A DNA stretch of 64,000 nucleotides, taken from Delphinapterus leucas. Its lineage: Eukaryota > Chordata > Mammalia > Artiodactyla > Monodontidae. The stretch spans positions 3,470,760 to 3,534,759 of the forward strand of contig NW_022098050.1 of NCBI RefSeq assembly GCF_002288925.2, in the 5' to 3' direction. Both the position numbers and the translations under genes were made by a program. Positions 12,101-27,100 of the stretch are shown in pieces. Position 1 is the first letter of the stretch; every line of letters starts with the position of its first letter. The notes beneath the pieces were generated by a model. That model was not told the origin of the DNA. It searched no databases and saw only the letters and a list, made by a program, of their open reading frames with translations.

Positions 12101-15100
12101 CTTTTAAACTGAAGCTGAAAGGATTAGGGTTTAGTTACAAGAAGAAGGGAGCAAAGAATCTTCCAGGCAGAGGCCAGCAGTACATACAAAGGCTGTGAAT
12201 CAAGAGAAAACACAGCCCAGTCAAGAAGCCAAAAGGCAACCAATGTGTCTGGAGCACAAAGGTGAGAGTGGTATGAGATGATCCTGAAGAGGGAAGAAGG
12301 AATCACACGAAAGAGGATCTTATTAGCTCATATTAAGCATTTTTGAACTCTATATTAAGAACAATAATAAGCTAAATGAATGGTTTTAAGCTGGGAAATG
12401 ACAAGATCATATCTGGGGACTTGTACTTTAAGATGGCAAAGTAATTGTATAGTAAGAAAAGCCACGAGAACTGCCTGAAAAAATAATTAGAAATAATAAC
12501 AAAATTCACTAAAGTGGAAAGTTCAAAAATTATTAAAAACAAATAGATTCCCTATAAATAAGCAATAACCAGCGTTTAGATTCTAAATTTAGATTGTTAT
12601 AATTCTTACTATTAGGTATTTATTTCCCTTCTTTATATATACTCCTTATCATCTTTTTGCTTTCTTCCTCCCTTTTTTGACCCTGATATTCTTATTCAAA
12701 ATGTTAAGGTTTTTTTTTTTTAAACCTGATTATCTTTAGCCAGAAAAAATAAACTCTGATCAAGCTGCCTGATCACACTTCCAACCTCAGAGAGCTTTTT
12801 AAAACACGAGCCACTGGCTATAATGGGGAACTGGCAAGAACTTACAGAAAACTCACTACATATCTCTCATTAGTCCTGGACAAAGAAAAAATTCATAACA
12901 CCTGTCCCTGGGGAGGATTCATGAGCAAAAAAGTCAAATAATGTTCAATTATTTGTGCTATAACTTCTTTCATCAGGAGGAAAGGTATTATGAAAGTTTA
13001 ACCAAATAACCTAATTGTATGTTAAATGATCCATAAACAGTGTATATTTACGATCAGTGACAATTTAGAGTTGATGGAAAATGGCAGTAAAGACAGAGAA
13101 ACTGAGCTTAAGACTTGCAGTAAGGCATACATATCAACAACTCTTCTGGGATTGTGAATGAACAGTAATTCTTTACATTCTATATAGTTCAATTTCATGC
13201 AACATTAATAAGGACACTGATACTTGAAAATGGGCAGATAGTTCTCTCTGCAAAGTTCTTTGGGGAAGAAGGGACAGTACTTGGTAATACCTTGTATTTG
13301 CTGAGTGCTAGTTCCCCTAAGCATATACCATTAGATGAGGTTCATCGTAGCATAAACTTGCAAAAGAAGGGGAAAATGCAGAAATACCAGTATCTGGATT
13401 GTTTCAAAATACTATATGATTTATGACTTTTTAATGCTTTACTTTTTAGATAGAAATGATGAGCTACAAATAGAGAAATTACAGAGCCTTTTATTCCAAA
13501 GTAATTAAAATTATGGAGAATATATATTTTTTTGTAATTCAAATGAAATATATTTCACTTAATTTTTAGTCTTCTCAAATTACATATTTTCATTTAATGT
13601 GTCAATAGTTTTAATTTATTGATGTATTTGTGAAGCTTTACGCTCATTTCTTTTTTAACATCTTTATTGGAGTATAATTGCTTTACAATGGTGTGTTAGT
13701 TTCTGCTTTATAACAAAGTGAATCAGCTATACATATACATATATTCCCATACCTCTTCCCTCTTGCGTCTCCCTCCCACCCTCCCTATCCCACCCCTCTA
13801 GGTGGTCACAAAGCACTGAGCTGATCTCCCTGTGCTATGCGGCTGCTTCCCACTAGCTATCTATTTTACGTTTGGTAGTGTATATATGTCCATGCCACTC
13901 TCTCACTTTGTCACAGCTTACCCTTCCCTCTCCCCATATCCTCAAGTCCATTCTCTAGTAGGTCTGTGTCTTTATTCCCATCTTACCCCTAGGTTCTTCA
14001 TGACCTTTTTTTTCCCCTTAGATTCCATATATATGTGTTAGCATACGGTATTTGTTTTTCTCTTTCTGACTTATTTCACTCTGTATGACACACTCTAGGT
14101 CCATCCACCTCACTACAAATAACTCAATTTCGTTTCTTTTTATGGCTGAGTAATATTCCACTGTATATATGTGCCACATCATCTTTATCCATTCATCTGT
14201 TGATGGACACTTAGGTTGCTTCCATGTCCTGGCTATTGTAAATACAGCTGCAATGAACATTCTGGTACATGACTCTTTTTGAATTATGGTTTTCTCAGGG
14301 TATATGCCCAGTAGTGGGATTGCTGGGTCGTACGGTAATTCTATTAGATTTTTAAGGAAACTTCATACTGTTCTCCATAGTGGCTGCATCAATTTACATT
14401 CCCACCAACAGTGCAAGAGGGTTCCCTTTTCTCCACACCCTCTCCAGCATTTATTGTTTCTAGATTTTTTGCTGATGGCCATTCTGACTGGCGTGAGACA
14501 GTATCTCATTGTAGTTTTGATTTGCATTTCTCTAATGATTAATGATGTTGAGCATTCTTTCATGTGTTTGTTGGCAATCTGGATATCTTCTTTGGAGAAA
14601 TGTCTATTTAGGTCGTCTGCCGATTTTTGGATTGGGTTGTTTGTTTTTTAGTTATTGAGCTGCATGAGCTGCTTGTAAATTTTGAAGATTAATCCTTTGT
14701 CAGTTGCTTCATTTGCAAATATTTTCTCCCATTCTGAGGGTTGTCTTTTGCTCTAGTTTATGGTTTCCTTTGCTGTGCAAAAGCTTTTAAGTTTCATTAG
14801 GTCCCATTTGTTTATTTTTGTTTTTATTTCCATTTCTCTAGGAGGTGGGTCAAAAAGGATCTTGCTGTGATTTATGTCATAGAGTGTTCTGCCTATGTTT
14901 TCCTCTAAGAGTTTGATAGTTTCTGGCCTTACATTTAGGTCTTTAATCCATTTTGAGTTTATTTTTGTGTGTGGTGTTAGGGAGTGTTCTAATTTCATAC
15001 TTTTACATGTACCTGTCCAGTTTTCCCAGCACCACTTATTGAAGAGGCTGTCTTTTCTCCACTGTATATTCTTGCCTCCTTTATCAAAGAAAAGGTGACC

Positions 15101-18100
15101 ACGTGTGCGTGGGTTTATCTCTGGGCTTTCTATACTGTCCCATTGATCTATATTTCTATTTTTGTGTCAGTACTATACTGTCTTGATTACTGTAGCTTTG
15201 TAGTATAGTCTGAAGTCAGGGAGCCTGATTCCTCCAGCTCCGTATTAATTATCTATAGGTGAGTTAGTCATTTTAGGGAAGTACCTCTATTGAGTCCTAC
15301 ATTGGCAGCACCTAGTTTCTGAGGTTGAGAAGTAGACCCATAGCACCATCTCCCCGGATAAAGGGGAAACTACAGAGCAGAAGAGCTAGAGGACCCAGGT
15401 ATTCATTTAATTAATAGTCTTTGGGGTACCTTTCTGTCTACCACTGTGGAGAAAGTATGAAAGTGTTACTCCTGAAAACGCCTCCCAGTGGCAGAAGCAT
15501 CATAAGAATTTACTCAGCCTGAATGTAGCTGTCAGACTGAAGAGGGAGAATATTTTAAAATAAGTTCTTTCTTACGAGACTTTTCCCTTGGCCTGAGCAG
15601 AGTTCAGAGCCTTCAAATTGATACAATTTCAAAAAGATTCCAGCTTTTTACTTTTTATACTTCTGCCACAGTATAATGCTATGGTCTTACCTCTGAGAGC
15701 ATTGACACATTTTGAGGCTCTAAACCTTTGGATCATTTACACTGATTTTAAATTAAACTAAAATATGAAAAAGGAGTTTACAACTTTACACGTTGGCATA
15801 TTAAACAAAGAATTCCATTTTCTCAGTTATTATTTCCTTTGCTTAAGTTAGATACATTCATTCCATATAGTGTTTATTTTGTAATAAAATATACCCAGTT
15901 CCATAAGTATATTAACAGAAATTCTGATCTGTACCTGTTATCAAAGCTGTGTGGTTTTCTCCACAGCAAACATAACTTATTTTCTTATCCTTAATATTCT
16001 CAACGGCTTTGGGTTCTGAAGTTTCAAAAATAAAAGTGCCAAGACCCAGTTGACCAAACTGTCCCAGCCCAAAGGTGTACACGGCCTTCTCTGAAAGGGG
16101 AGGGGCAAACACAAGAAAAGGATTTCAGAGGTACAGGCACTGTCACCATTATATCTAGAAAAACAGTGCTATTCCACCTTTTATAATGAGGATTAAGGGC
16201 CTCTCAAAGAAATACTCATATAAGAATACCTAATACTTACATATACATTCCTCAGTGATAAAGGAAGGGAAAAATGACAAGGTACACAATTGTAACAATA
16301 ATGGCATGGGCCTGAATTTATCTTTTACATATAACCATAAAAGGAATTGCTAAAGACACAAAAGTCGTGAACTACTACCTAAAAAGTCCCTATAATTACC
16401 ACTCAGTTTGTTAAAAAGCATCAATTGTCATTAAGCCAATTCCTTTCACTGCCCTAACTAAACGAATAGTGTTTCCCACAGAAAACGTCCTTACTTATTA
16501 ACAGTAATTTAATGGAATAACCTATTTTAGAAAACAATTTCAGAGGAGAATTAGCATGAGAATGAAAACTTACATCAGACATGCTAGATTTATTCACAGG
16601 TAAAGCTCATTTACTAGGAAATGCAATAATAATCAAAGGAGGGGAAAAGCCTTTCCTCTATATTAAAATTTTTAATTTTATTGAAGTATAGTTGATTGAC
16701 AATGTTGTGTTATTTTCCTCTGTATAGCAAAGTGACTCAGTTATACATATATATACATTCTTTGTCATATTCTTTTCCATTATGGTTTGTCACAGGATAC
16801 TGAATATAGTTCCCTGTGCTATACAGTAGGACCTTGTTGTTTATCCATACTATATTATATTAATATTTTTGAAGTGATTCCAAAGGAACTCCAATAACAG
16901 TAAATATTGGCTCACATAGTCTTGAGAAATAGAAAAGCACAAAAATAGGATAAACGAGTGGTGATGAAAGCGTCCTTTAGACACACGACTCTCCCTGGCC
17001 CCTGCCTTAGCATATAACATAACACATGAAGAATAAGTTGCATTTCTGCCTATAGAATAAATTTTCAGATAATTTATAAAGATTAATTTTGAAGTTTAAT
17101 TCCTAACATAAGTCTTTTAGAAATTATATGAAAATTCACTTTATCAGAAGAAGTTTAAAAAAAAACTTAAACCTCAGAATTATTTCCAAATTTAGAGTTG
17201 AGGCCTGGAAAAAAATTATTTCTCACTTTGAAAAGATTCCATCTGGAAATTGTAATTCTGGGAAACCATAGCTTTATACACGTGACTGGGACTAGAATAG
17301 GAAGTCAAGGAAAAGTGATGTAAGAGAGGAAGATCTAAAGATAAAATATTGCTTAATCACCTTGCAACATTTAAGCATTATCATCTGGGAACTGGGTATT
17401 ACTTAAAATTTGTCTAGAACACTTCTAGCTTTGGGTTACTGAAGATTAAGTGGTGACTTCAGAAACTGTATATTTCTTTTTGACCAAAATATATCATAAC
17501 CATTCACTACCTAACTGCATTACCTCTATACTACTCATCTAAAATAAATCTAATGCTAAACAAATTTGAGAGCATCAATTTAGTAAGCATATTAACAAGT
17601 AGTAAGTCTATTTTAATTATCCTGACTAGAATCCTGAGAAGTCACATGTCATACCAAATACAAAGTTCAGAAGCCAAAAGTGACATTACTATTCAAGTTC
17701 TAACTTTTTTTATTATCTGTAATTTAAAATCTTAACACTTCAATGAATTACTATAACAGAACATAAAAATCACAAAGAAATCACCAAGTTAGACATTGTG
17801 AATATCAAAAAGGATTATCAATGACAAGTAGAAAACAGTATTAGCAGGGAGCTTCTCCAAAATAAGGTATTTCAGAAAAAATGTCAATTTTAAATAAATA
17901 TGGAATACATATATATGAGGAAAACAATTTGTTCTTGAAAATGAGCTAAAAAACGTTATTTGCTGCCATTAAACGTGTTAAGATCATGAAAATGTCAATT
18001 ATGCTAGCAAAAATAATTCAACAAGATTCATTTTTTTCTACTTAAAAATTTCTTCCACAGGCCAGAAATGTTTATTAACTATAGGAACAAAAGGTGGGGT

Positions 18101-21100
18101 TCTTAATGGAAAAAGATGCAAAGCCAACTTACATGAAGTATCTAAGACAGTCAAATTCATCGAAGCAGAGACTTGAATGGTGGTTGCCAGGGGCTGGGGT
18201 AGGGGGAGAGGGGAGCTGCTAATGAATGGGTATAAGGTTTCAGCTATGCAAAGGTAAAAGTTCTAGAGACCTGCCATACAACATTGTGCCTATAGATAAC
18301 AATACTGTATTGTAAACTTAAAAATCTGTTAAGAGGACGGATCAGATGTTAAGTGTTCCTACCACAATAAAAATAAATGAATGTAAAAAAAGCTTTTTTC
18401 ATTAGCTACCAAAGAAAGCAGGGAACGGAGCTGCACACTTACCTGTGAGCGCAACTGTGTGCCCTCCACCACAAGCTACTTGGATCACCTTCTGAGGAAT
18501 TCCAGGCACCAGCTGGGGCACTCTGTGATTGATCAGCAGCTTTTCGGGAAGACCTAACTTCCCATACTCAGGTTCTCCAAAGGTGTACAGTTCTCCCTCC
18601 GCTATTGAAGGAAAAGGACAGTGATCGATGATGACATAGACATGAACAAATACCGGTATTTTTGGTACATGTTCTCACGTTTGATAAAAAAAAATGTAGA
18701 AAATCTCAACTTAATAAATTTGACCTTTCTTGAGATATTTTTACTGAATGGTAAGGAAATAAAGGTAGATTTTCCCTTCCCCTTGATTATTCTAATCCAA
18801 AATCTTCCTGAAGAATTCACGACCAGCACTACTAGTAACAACTAGAAAATTATTTTACCTGTTTCACAATACATAGAAAAGATGATCTTACTTCTACCTA
18901 CTTTCAATAAAGCAAAATGACTTGACATTAAACCCCCATAAGGACATGGATTTTGTCTTGCTCACTATGGTATTGCAAGAACTTAGCAGTGTGTCTAGTA
19001 CATTAAACATTTAATGAATACTTGGTGAATAAATAATTGCTTTTAATGAAACTTATTGTAGAAAACCCATTTATGTGTGAAGTAAATATGGTGAGACTAA
19101 AGATAGCAGATTTTACTCAGTTAGATGGCACTTTTTCCAGAAAGATTCTCTTATTAAGGAACTCATGACATTTAATCACTGCCTTGTCCATACCAATACT
19201 ATTTATTTTCTTCTGTTATCACACGTCCCACGCTATACTATGAGCTTCTTGAAAGCAGGAACTTTTTTTATTCATTTCTATGAACTGAACTGAGTTCTAT
19301 AAAACAGGAATTTAAAAACTGTTGTAAATACATAATCTAATCCAAAGATTATGACACAGAACGCATCACCACTGATATGAGGAAAGAGGTAACACAGCAC
19401 CTCATATTATTTGCATGTCTCCAAGAGAAGCATGACTGACTGACTGTTGACCAACCCCTGGGAATGTGGCCCTTGGCAGTGTTCTTTATGTTGGTGATTG
19501 ATGTTTTTGTTATGTACACCTGGAGAAATGAATTATGCCAGCTTAGCAAGAAGCTAAGAGAGGCTTGCTTTGCACAAACTTCAACACTGATGATGTGCAC
19601 CTGGTTTCACTGTTGAGGGACCCGAGTTGCAGTTGCCATGACTAGTTGCTAGCAGGATGTGCCTACACGACACCAGCCACCCACACAAAAGCCTCAGACC
19701 CTGAGAATAGAGTAGGCTTCCCTGAGCAGAGACATTACACACACATCCCTGTAGTTCACTGCCAAAGAGAAAACATGTCCTGTGCGGCCTTGTAATAGGA
19801 AGGACGAGGAAGCGCATACTGGACCTCTCTGGAGGATACAGATCTTTCCTGCTGCTTTTGCTCGGTATCCTTTGCTGTAATAAATCTAAGCCACGAGTAT
19901 AACCAGCTACTGAAGCTTGAGAGCCCTTCTAGCAAATCAGAACTTAGGGAAGTTGTATGACATCTAACGCACATGGTATGTGCCACTTAAAACTTGGTCA
20001 AATACTGCAAACACAGCTATACTCATTTTTTAGATTGATCTGTACAAAAAATGAAGCTTTCTGAACCACAGTTTTCTCTGAAGTATTCGGCAAACACTGG
20101 CACAGAAGTGCTCAGTAAGTCAGCACGCTCCCCCTTTTCCCATGCTTCTTGCCTCTCATACGAAAGGAGTTACTAAGTCCAGATAAGTCTCTTTCTACTA
20201 CTGTCTATAAATTCCTGCTGCTCCTCACACCTTAAATGGGTGAATTGTATGGTAGGTGACCTATACATCAATAAAGCTGCTTTTTAAAAAAGGCATAAAA
20301 ACAGAAAACAAAACAAAAAAGTTCAATGTAATGCCTATTGGTTAAAACAAATAATTCCACTTGTTTCCCTACTGGCTAAAGCAGTAGTAAATAAAAATTG
20401 ATTCTGGGAGTTTTATTAAGGCCCAAATATAAGACAATGCTTTTGATTATTTGTTCTTGCACGGGTATTTTTTTCCCTGCTTTTTGTTTCATAAACAAAG
20501 TGAGTACAGACTATACCAACCCTAGGAGTTGCAAATAAGTTGGTATGTGGTATTGTCCCAAGGACACAGTCAATTTATCATTCATTCACTCACCTCCTCA
20601 TTCAACAATATTTATTGATTGAATAAATATTGTTTCTTCAAGACACAAACTGACCCAGTAGTGAACAAACCCAGCCAAGTCAGAGTTTGCCTTTTCTTGG
20701 TACCAAGTTGCTACCAATTCATTGGTAAACCTGGGGGGCACTGGGATAGGTCAATAAGCACTTTCTAAACCTGAATCTGAGGTGCACAGAACAGGAAGTA
20801 AATGTATAAAACAAATATTTAGAGAGATATCTAAGAGAGTCCATAGAACTATTTCTGCTGGGTGTTTTTACTGTTAGAAAAACCATAAATAAGATGGAAA
20901 ACCATGATCATACTTCTGGTATTACTACCAGTGTAGATGTAGGCTATAATAGTTAGAGTCCAACATTTAAAATATTTTAACTAAGATAGAGAAGGTTGCC
21001 AGTGAGCCCAGGAAAAGGAGAAACGGGGGATCCTGAGAAAAGTCCCAACAAAGGAAAGCATATCCCATACTGAACTCCCTTCCTTTTTCATCTAATCTTC

Positions 21101-24100
21101 ATCCCTATTCCTACAATGAAAATCTATGACTCATGTACTGAAACAATAAGAACGAATTATCAGGACAAGAATAGAGTAGGTCAAAGTACAGAGCCAAGTG
21201 GATCCAGAGAAAAAAGGCTCACAGGTCTTGTTTTTAATGCCAAAGAGTCTAAGAAGTTTGAGAGCCAAAATTTAGAAGGGTTTCTTATGCATAAATTTTG
21301 TTTTCCTAATAGACCTAACATTCATTAAAAAAAAAGTTAAGGGACTTCCCTGGTTGCACAGTGGTTAAGAATCCGCCTGCCAGTGCAGGGGACACGGGTT
21401 CGAGCCCTGGTCTGGGAAGATCCCACATACCGCGGAGCAACTAAGCCCGTGCACCACAACTACTGAGCCTGCGCTCTTGAGCCCATGAGCCGCAACTACT
21501 GAGCGCACGTGCCGCAGCTACCAAAGCCCGCGTCCCTAGAGCCCGTGCTCCGCAACAAGAGAAGCCACTGCAATGAGAAGCCTGCACACCACATCAAAGA
21601 GTAGCCCCTGCTCACCACAACTAAAGAAAGCCCGTGTGCATCAACGAAGACCCAACACAGACAAAAATAAAAAATTAATTAAAGAAATAAATAAAATAGT
21701 ACCAACGATATTAAAAAAAAGTTAACACGTCAGATAGTTTGAAATTATACTCATTACTGAAATGAAGAAATACTGTGACCTAAAACAGACCAAAATTATT
21801 TCATTACATGTAGTACCATGACAATATTTCTATAGAAATGTAGAATGTTATGACATTTTATTATTTAGTAATAACTTAGAAATGGGAGATAACATGAGAA
21901 ATCCAAACTGTTCTGTCTTACTTGTTACAAAAGCTGAATGGTAATATCCACAAGAGATCCAGGAGATAGGTTTTCCAATGGTCACTTGATGAGGGACACA
22001 TATACTAGTTATATTTTGTAAACCAATTTGCCCCTCAGAATTGTCACCCCACATGAAAAGCTCTCCATCCTCTATAAAGAAAACACAAAGAGGAAAAAAG
22101 GTTTTAAGAGGTAGCAGGGATGGCAAGTTATTATACTTCCAACAGAGCATTTATTTTTTAATTTAGAAAAATTATGTATCTTGAAAGAAAAGTACTACTA
22201 AGATATTTATACCAGGTAGCTACTTATTACAATTTCTTTAAAAAACAATTTTTTTTTGGCTGCGTTTGGTCTTCATTGCTGCGCGCAGGCTTTCTCTAAC
22301 ACTGCACGTTACACAGCTCTCCGGACTGGAATGAAGCAGCACACCAGCAGCTTCTTCAGTGAGACACGTTTATCTCGGCTCCAAATTTTAAAGAAATTTC
22401 TCGTATGGGCTTTTGATAGGGAGGGCAGAGAGATGCAATGACCATTACAAACTATTTTTTTTTTTTTTTTTTTTTTTTTGCGGTATGCAGGCCTCTCACT
22501 GTTGTGGCCTCTCCCGTTGCAGAGCACAGGCTCCAGACGCGCAGGCTCAGCGGCCATGGCTCACGGGCCCAGCCGCTCCGCGGCACGTGGGATCTTCCCG
22601 GACCGGGGCACAAACCCATGTGCCCTGCATCGGCAGGCGGACTCTCAACCACTGCGCCACCAGGGAAGCCCTACAAACTGTATTTTAATAACATATATCC
22701 AACAGATTTCTAGGATGTTTCTGACAGCAACTTCATTAAAGCTGAAATATAACTTTCAGAACACACAATGAAGATAATGTTTAAGAATATCTAAAGGAAC
22801 AGATGGATAGCACAGCTTCGAATTTATTTAACAATTACCTTCTAAACGTCTGTAAGCATAAAGTTGTAGTATATGTCATGATTTTAAGTTCTATTTTAAA
22901 TGTCTTCTGAAAACACATGGTCAATGAAAGAAAACTAAACAGCATTGCTGTCTTCAGTTTACTGACTTGGTATATTCTGGTCTAAAAAAAAGGGATGTGT
23001 CCCAGTTTGAAGTGGAAAAAAGTCTTACCAGTCAGCGCAGCTGAAGTGTTAGACCCAGCAGAGAGTTGTTTAATCTTATGCTGGGATGTAAAAAAACTAA
23101 TTAGATGAAAAGTGTTTCTCTCTTCAGTATCACCAAGTCCCAGCTGTCCTTCAGTATTTCCTCCAGCGGCGTATACTTTGCCTCCTTCTGCACACAGAAA
23201 AGAAAACATCAGTATACCATAGTCACCATCTTTATGAGGCAGACCAGTGTATATCAGACAGTTCCTCTATTACCAGTGAAGAAAGCTGAAAGCTGGCATT
23301 ATCCTACAATTTGGTGAACAACTTCATTTAGGCGTCAAAAATACAGCAAAACAAGCAAGGCTCCACATTTTTGTGAGATTTTATAAATCGTTCTAGAGTT
23401 TAAGTAGCAACTGAAATGCACAGAATGTGTGGAATGCATTTTCTTGCTAATGCAGAACTATTAACTCAGAGTGAAAAAGAGGAAAGTAATTTCCAAATTA
23501 GATTATAATCCAAATCAAACTATTTTAAGAGATGTGGTTCATTAATTTTACCTTCCATACCCATTAAAGCTAAGACATAATAGATAACAAATAAGTAAAA
23601 TGAGGCAAATACAAGAAGAATATAATTAGAAACGTGAAAATTCTATGTTGTGTAATTATTTTAATTTTCTAGCTAAATAGAAAGCCAGTATAGCATTGTG
23701 TCTAGGAGAGAGGACACCAGAATCAGACTTCCTGGGTGCAAATTCTGGCTTGCCACTTATCAGTTGTGTAACCTTGGGCAAGCTATGCTTAACCTCTCAG
23801 TGTCTCATTTTCCTCATCTGTAAAATGGGATAATAATAGTGCCTACTCCATAGAGGTGTTATGAAGATTAAATGAGTTAACATTTATAAAATTCTTAGAA
23901 TGGCACTTGGCACATGGTAAGAACTATATAAATGTTAACAATTTTCTTAATCACATTAAGAAATATATCATTCCTAGATAATAAACATTGCCAGTAAGCT
24001 CTAAAGTAATGACACATAAAGATATACTTATTGGGACTTCCCTGGTGGTGCAGTGGTTAAGAATCTGCCTGCCAATGCAGGGGACAGGGGTTCGAGCCCT

Positions 24101-27100
24101 GGTCCAGGAAGATCCCACATGCTGTGGAGCAACTAAGCCTGTGTGTCACAACACTGAGCCCGCGAGCCACAACTGCTGAGCCCGAGAGCCACAATTACTG
24201 AGGCTGTGTGCCACAACTACTGAAGCCCACATGCCTAGAGCCCATGCTCCGCAACAAGAGAAGCCACCGCAATGAGAAGCCCGCGCACCGCAACAAAGAG
24301 TAGCCCCCGCTTGCCGCAACTAGAGGAAGCCCACGCGCATCAACAAAGACCCAACCAGCCAAAAATAAATAAATAAATTTATTTTAAAAAAGATATACTT
24401 ATTAAAATTAGTTATATCTGTCATAAAAATGCACATGGAATTAAAGCCTCACTAAATTACAGGGGAAACTTAGGACAAAATCATTCTGAATCAGTAAAAA
24501 TTTAAAACTAGATATTATTTTAGAAAAAATGAAACCTAATTGAGGAAATAAGACTAGGTTTCAAATGGAAGATACTACAAGGCCACATGGAATTGAACCA
24601 CACAATTTAACACATATGGAACAAACCAGAGTTGGTGGTATGCTGAAGCGGTTCAGAGAATGACATAAGGAAAAAGTTGAATAGTCACAAAAAGCTCCAT
24701 GGATGAAGTAAGACTTATACTGGATCTTAAGAGACAAGAATCTGAGTCCATGGATGAAGTAAGACTTATACTGGATCTTAAGAGACAAGAATCTAAGTAA
24801 GAGAAAGAGAAAAGACATTTCAGCAAAGGAAAAGTATGAGTGAGGGCAGAGAGGCGAGGCAGGGGCCGAAGCAGTGAGAACAGCCTGAAGACAGAAGAAG
24901 CTGTGTTTGTGGGAAAGGAAGTAGGAAAGACTGCTCGGTGGTCAGGGCCTGGATGTCTAATTGTTCCAGCAGGATTGCTGAAGACTACCTTTTCTCCACT
25001 GAACTGCCTTGGCACCTTTGTCAAATATTACTTGGGCATAAACATGTGGGTCTATTTCTGGATTCTATTCTGTTCCATTCATCTCTGTCTGTCTTTTCAC
25101 TGCTAGCACACTGTCTTGATCGCTGTAGCTTTACAGTAGGTCTTGAAATCAGGTAGTGCTAGTCCTCCAATTTTGGTCTTTTCAAAATTCTTTTGGCTAT
25201 TCTAGGTCCTTTGCTTTTCCATATAAACTTTAGAACCACCTTGTGAATTTCTACACACACACACACACACCCTGTTTGGATTTTGATTGGAATTGTGCTA
25301 ACTCATATCAATAGTCTTTTGGGGAGGGCTTCCACTCACCCTCAGAAAAGAAGAGGGAAGAGCAAGATCAGGAGCAAGCGGCCCCTGAGGTGTGCACACA
25401 GGTAAGGAGATGCTGTCCCTTGACATAATCCAAGAGAACAAGCTTTTTCTTCAGTCACTTAACATTTATCTGCATATTTTCATAGGCAAACAAGTGTACT
25501 AACCATTTACATTTTTTAAAAATCCTAATCTTACTGTTGCCAAGTTACCATTTCTATTAATTTTACAAAGTCACAAATGTTACAGGAGTGAGACCTCAGT
25601 CCTCAAATTGGGCAGGAAGTCATACAGATTGAATACTATACCTGTTGAAACTAGGGTGTGGTTCCTTCCACAGGCAGCAAATTTCATTTTTTCCAGCTTT
25701 AAAGCTAAAAATATAAAAATATGACAAGATATTTTATGATTATGGAAATGACAAATAATCCAGGTCAAATGATAACCAAGTGGTAGCACAGATTTAAACC
25801 CAGGCTTGTCTGACTCCAAAGTCAATGTTCATAACTAATAAATCAAAAGTTTTTGCAAGGACTTGTGCATCATAGTAACCAATGGTGCTTTGAAAAAAAT
25901 ACAAATAGCTCAGCCCCACCCCTGGAGAATCTGAGTCAGTAGGCTTGAGGTAAAGCCTAGGCATCTATATATTATTTAAAACTCCACAAGTAATTAACAT
26001 GTGCTGAGATCCACTGCATTGTTTTGTTGCCTCTTCACCAACCTGATCTAGTCCCTAATCTGCCATCACCATCATCAAGCTTACTTTCTACCTGCCGCAA
26101 CAAAACACTAAGTCCAATATTCATAGGCATACACCTATGTTAAAGTTCTTCATTCATTCATTTACATATTAAAAACTTTTACAGAACATCTCCTAAGCTC
26201 TTAGCACAGGGGCTACAAAGATCACTAAGACAGAGTCCCTGGTCTCAAGGATCTCATAGTCTAGACAATCCTGTTAGCTTGATTAGATATTTGAGAGTAA
26301 GGATCATAGGCACTGTAAATAAACCCAAGGGTTTAGTAGACTGTGCTCAGTAAATACTTTTTGACCGAGTGGAATACTTCAACAGTTCCACAGCAATATC
26401 TATAAATAGCATGCATATGATAAATTACACTGAAATTTTGAGCTGAAATTAAAAATCTGGCTACAAAGATAAAGAATCCTGCTCTTGTCATATCCCAAGG
26501 AATCTCCATCACCATTCAAGTATAGCTGATGTTCATAGGCTATAACCAAACAGAAGCTTTTGCACATAATGGCGAGAAAGCTTTGTAAAGATGTAATATG
26601 TCTCATATTTTCTGGGACAATCCTGATTTGAAATATTTTGTCCTGTTGTTCTTGTAAGAACACTAGTACTAATCAACTCCTAGTTCTAATATTTTCTTCA
26701 GCACAGCTGCTAACTATACACAGCGGGGTAAAGTGTGTTTTATAAAACCAACAGAACCATAATGTCCACAACTCGAACAAATGAGACAGAGCTCGAAATC
26801 CTAACATATCATATTGTTTGTTCTCTGTATATACAGTAACAGTAATATTTAAGTTGGTTTACAAACAGGCCAAAAAAAAAAAAAGGATGTTCAAGTGCAA
26901 TACTGTAGAATCATTACTTCCTTTGTGGTCTCTGGGTTTAAAATCAATATGATTTTTAGACCCTAACATATAAAACTAGTTCTGAATATCACATGAAAAA
27001 TAAAGTTAAATGCCAATAATATTCAAGTAAATCTCAGAAAATAAAGAACTAAAGACTTTATTATTTATAATATATTAAAGAATTATACAATCAATATAAA

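Larger units (their letters stand above)
11173..15934. other. RPGR intron 8
   Basis: It holds a hAT-type element (about 11554-11770), a weak reverse L2 (about 12080-12480) and a 5'-truncated reverse L1 (13653-15243). About 12500-13640 and 15250-15930 hold nothing I recognise. Confidence 0.7.
16091..18442. other. RPGR intron 7
   Basis: It contains a reverse L1 3' fragment (about 16668-16850) and a forward old L1 3' end (about 18120-18395) close to exon 7. The rest is AT-rich without identifiable features. Confidence 0.7.
18602..21921. other. RPGR intron 6
   Basis: It contains an ERVL-like LTR (about 19340-19985) and a long CHR SINE (21341-21712). About 18602-19340 and 20000-21330 hold no recognised element. 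Confidence 0.65.
22072..23028. other. RPGR intron 5
   Basis: It contains a truncated reverse long CHR (about 22246-22300) and a complete reverse short CHR (22454-22671). The rest is unremarkable. Confidence 0.7.
23188..25641. other. RPGR intron 4
   Basis: It contains a MIR (about 23690-23941), a long CHR SINE (24033-24388), a 51-bp tandem duplication (24696-24797), an L1M fragment (about 24975-25325) and a short CA run (about 25248-25271). Confidence 0.7.
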
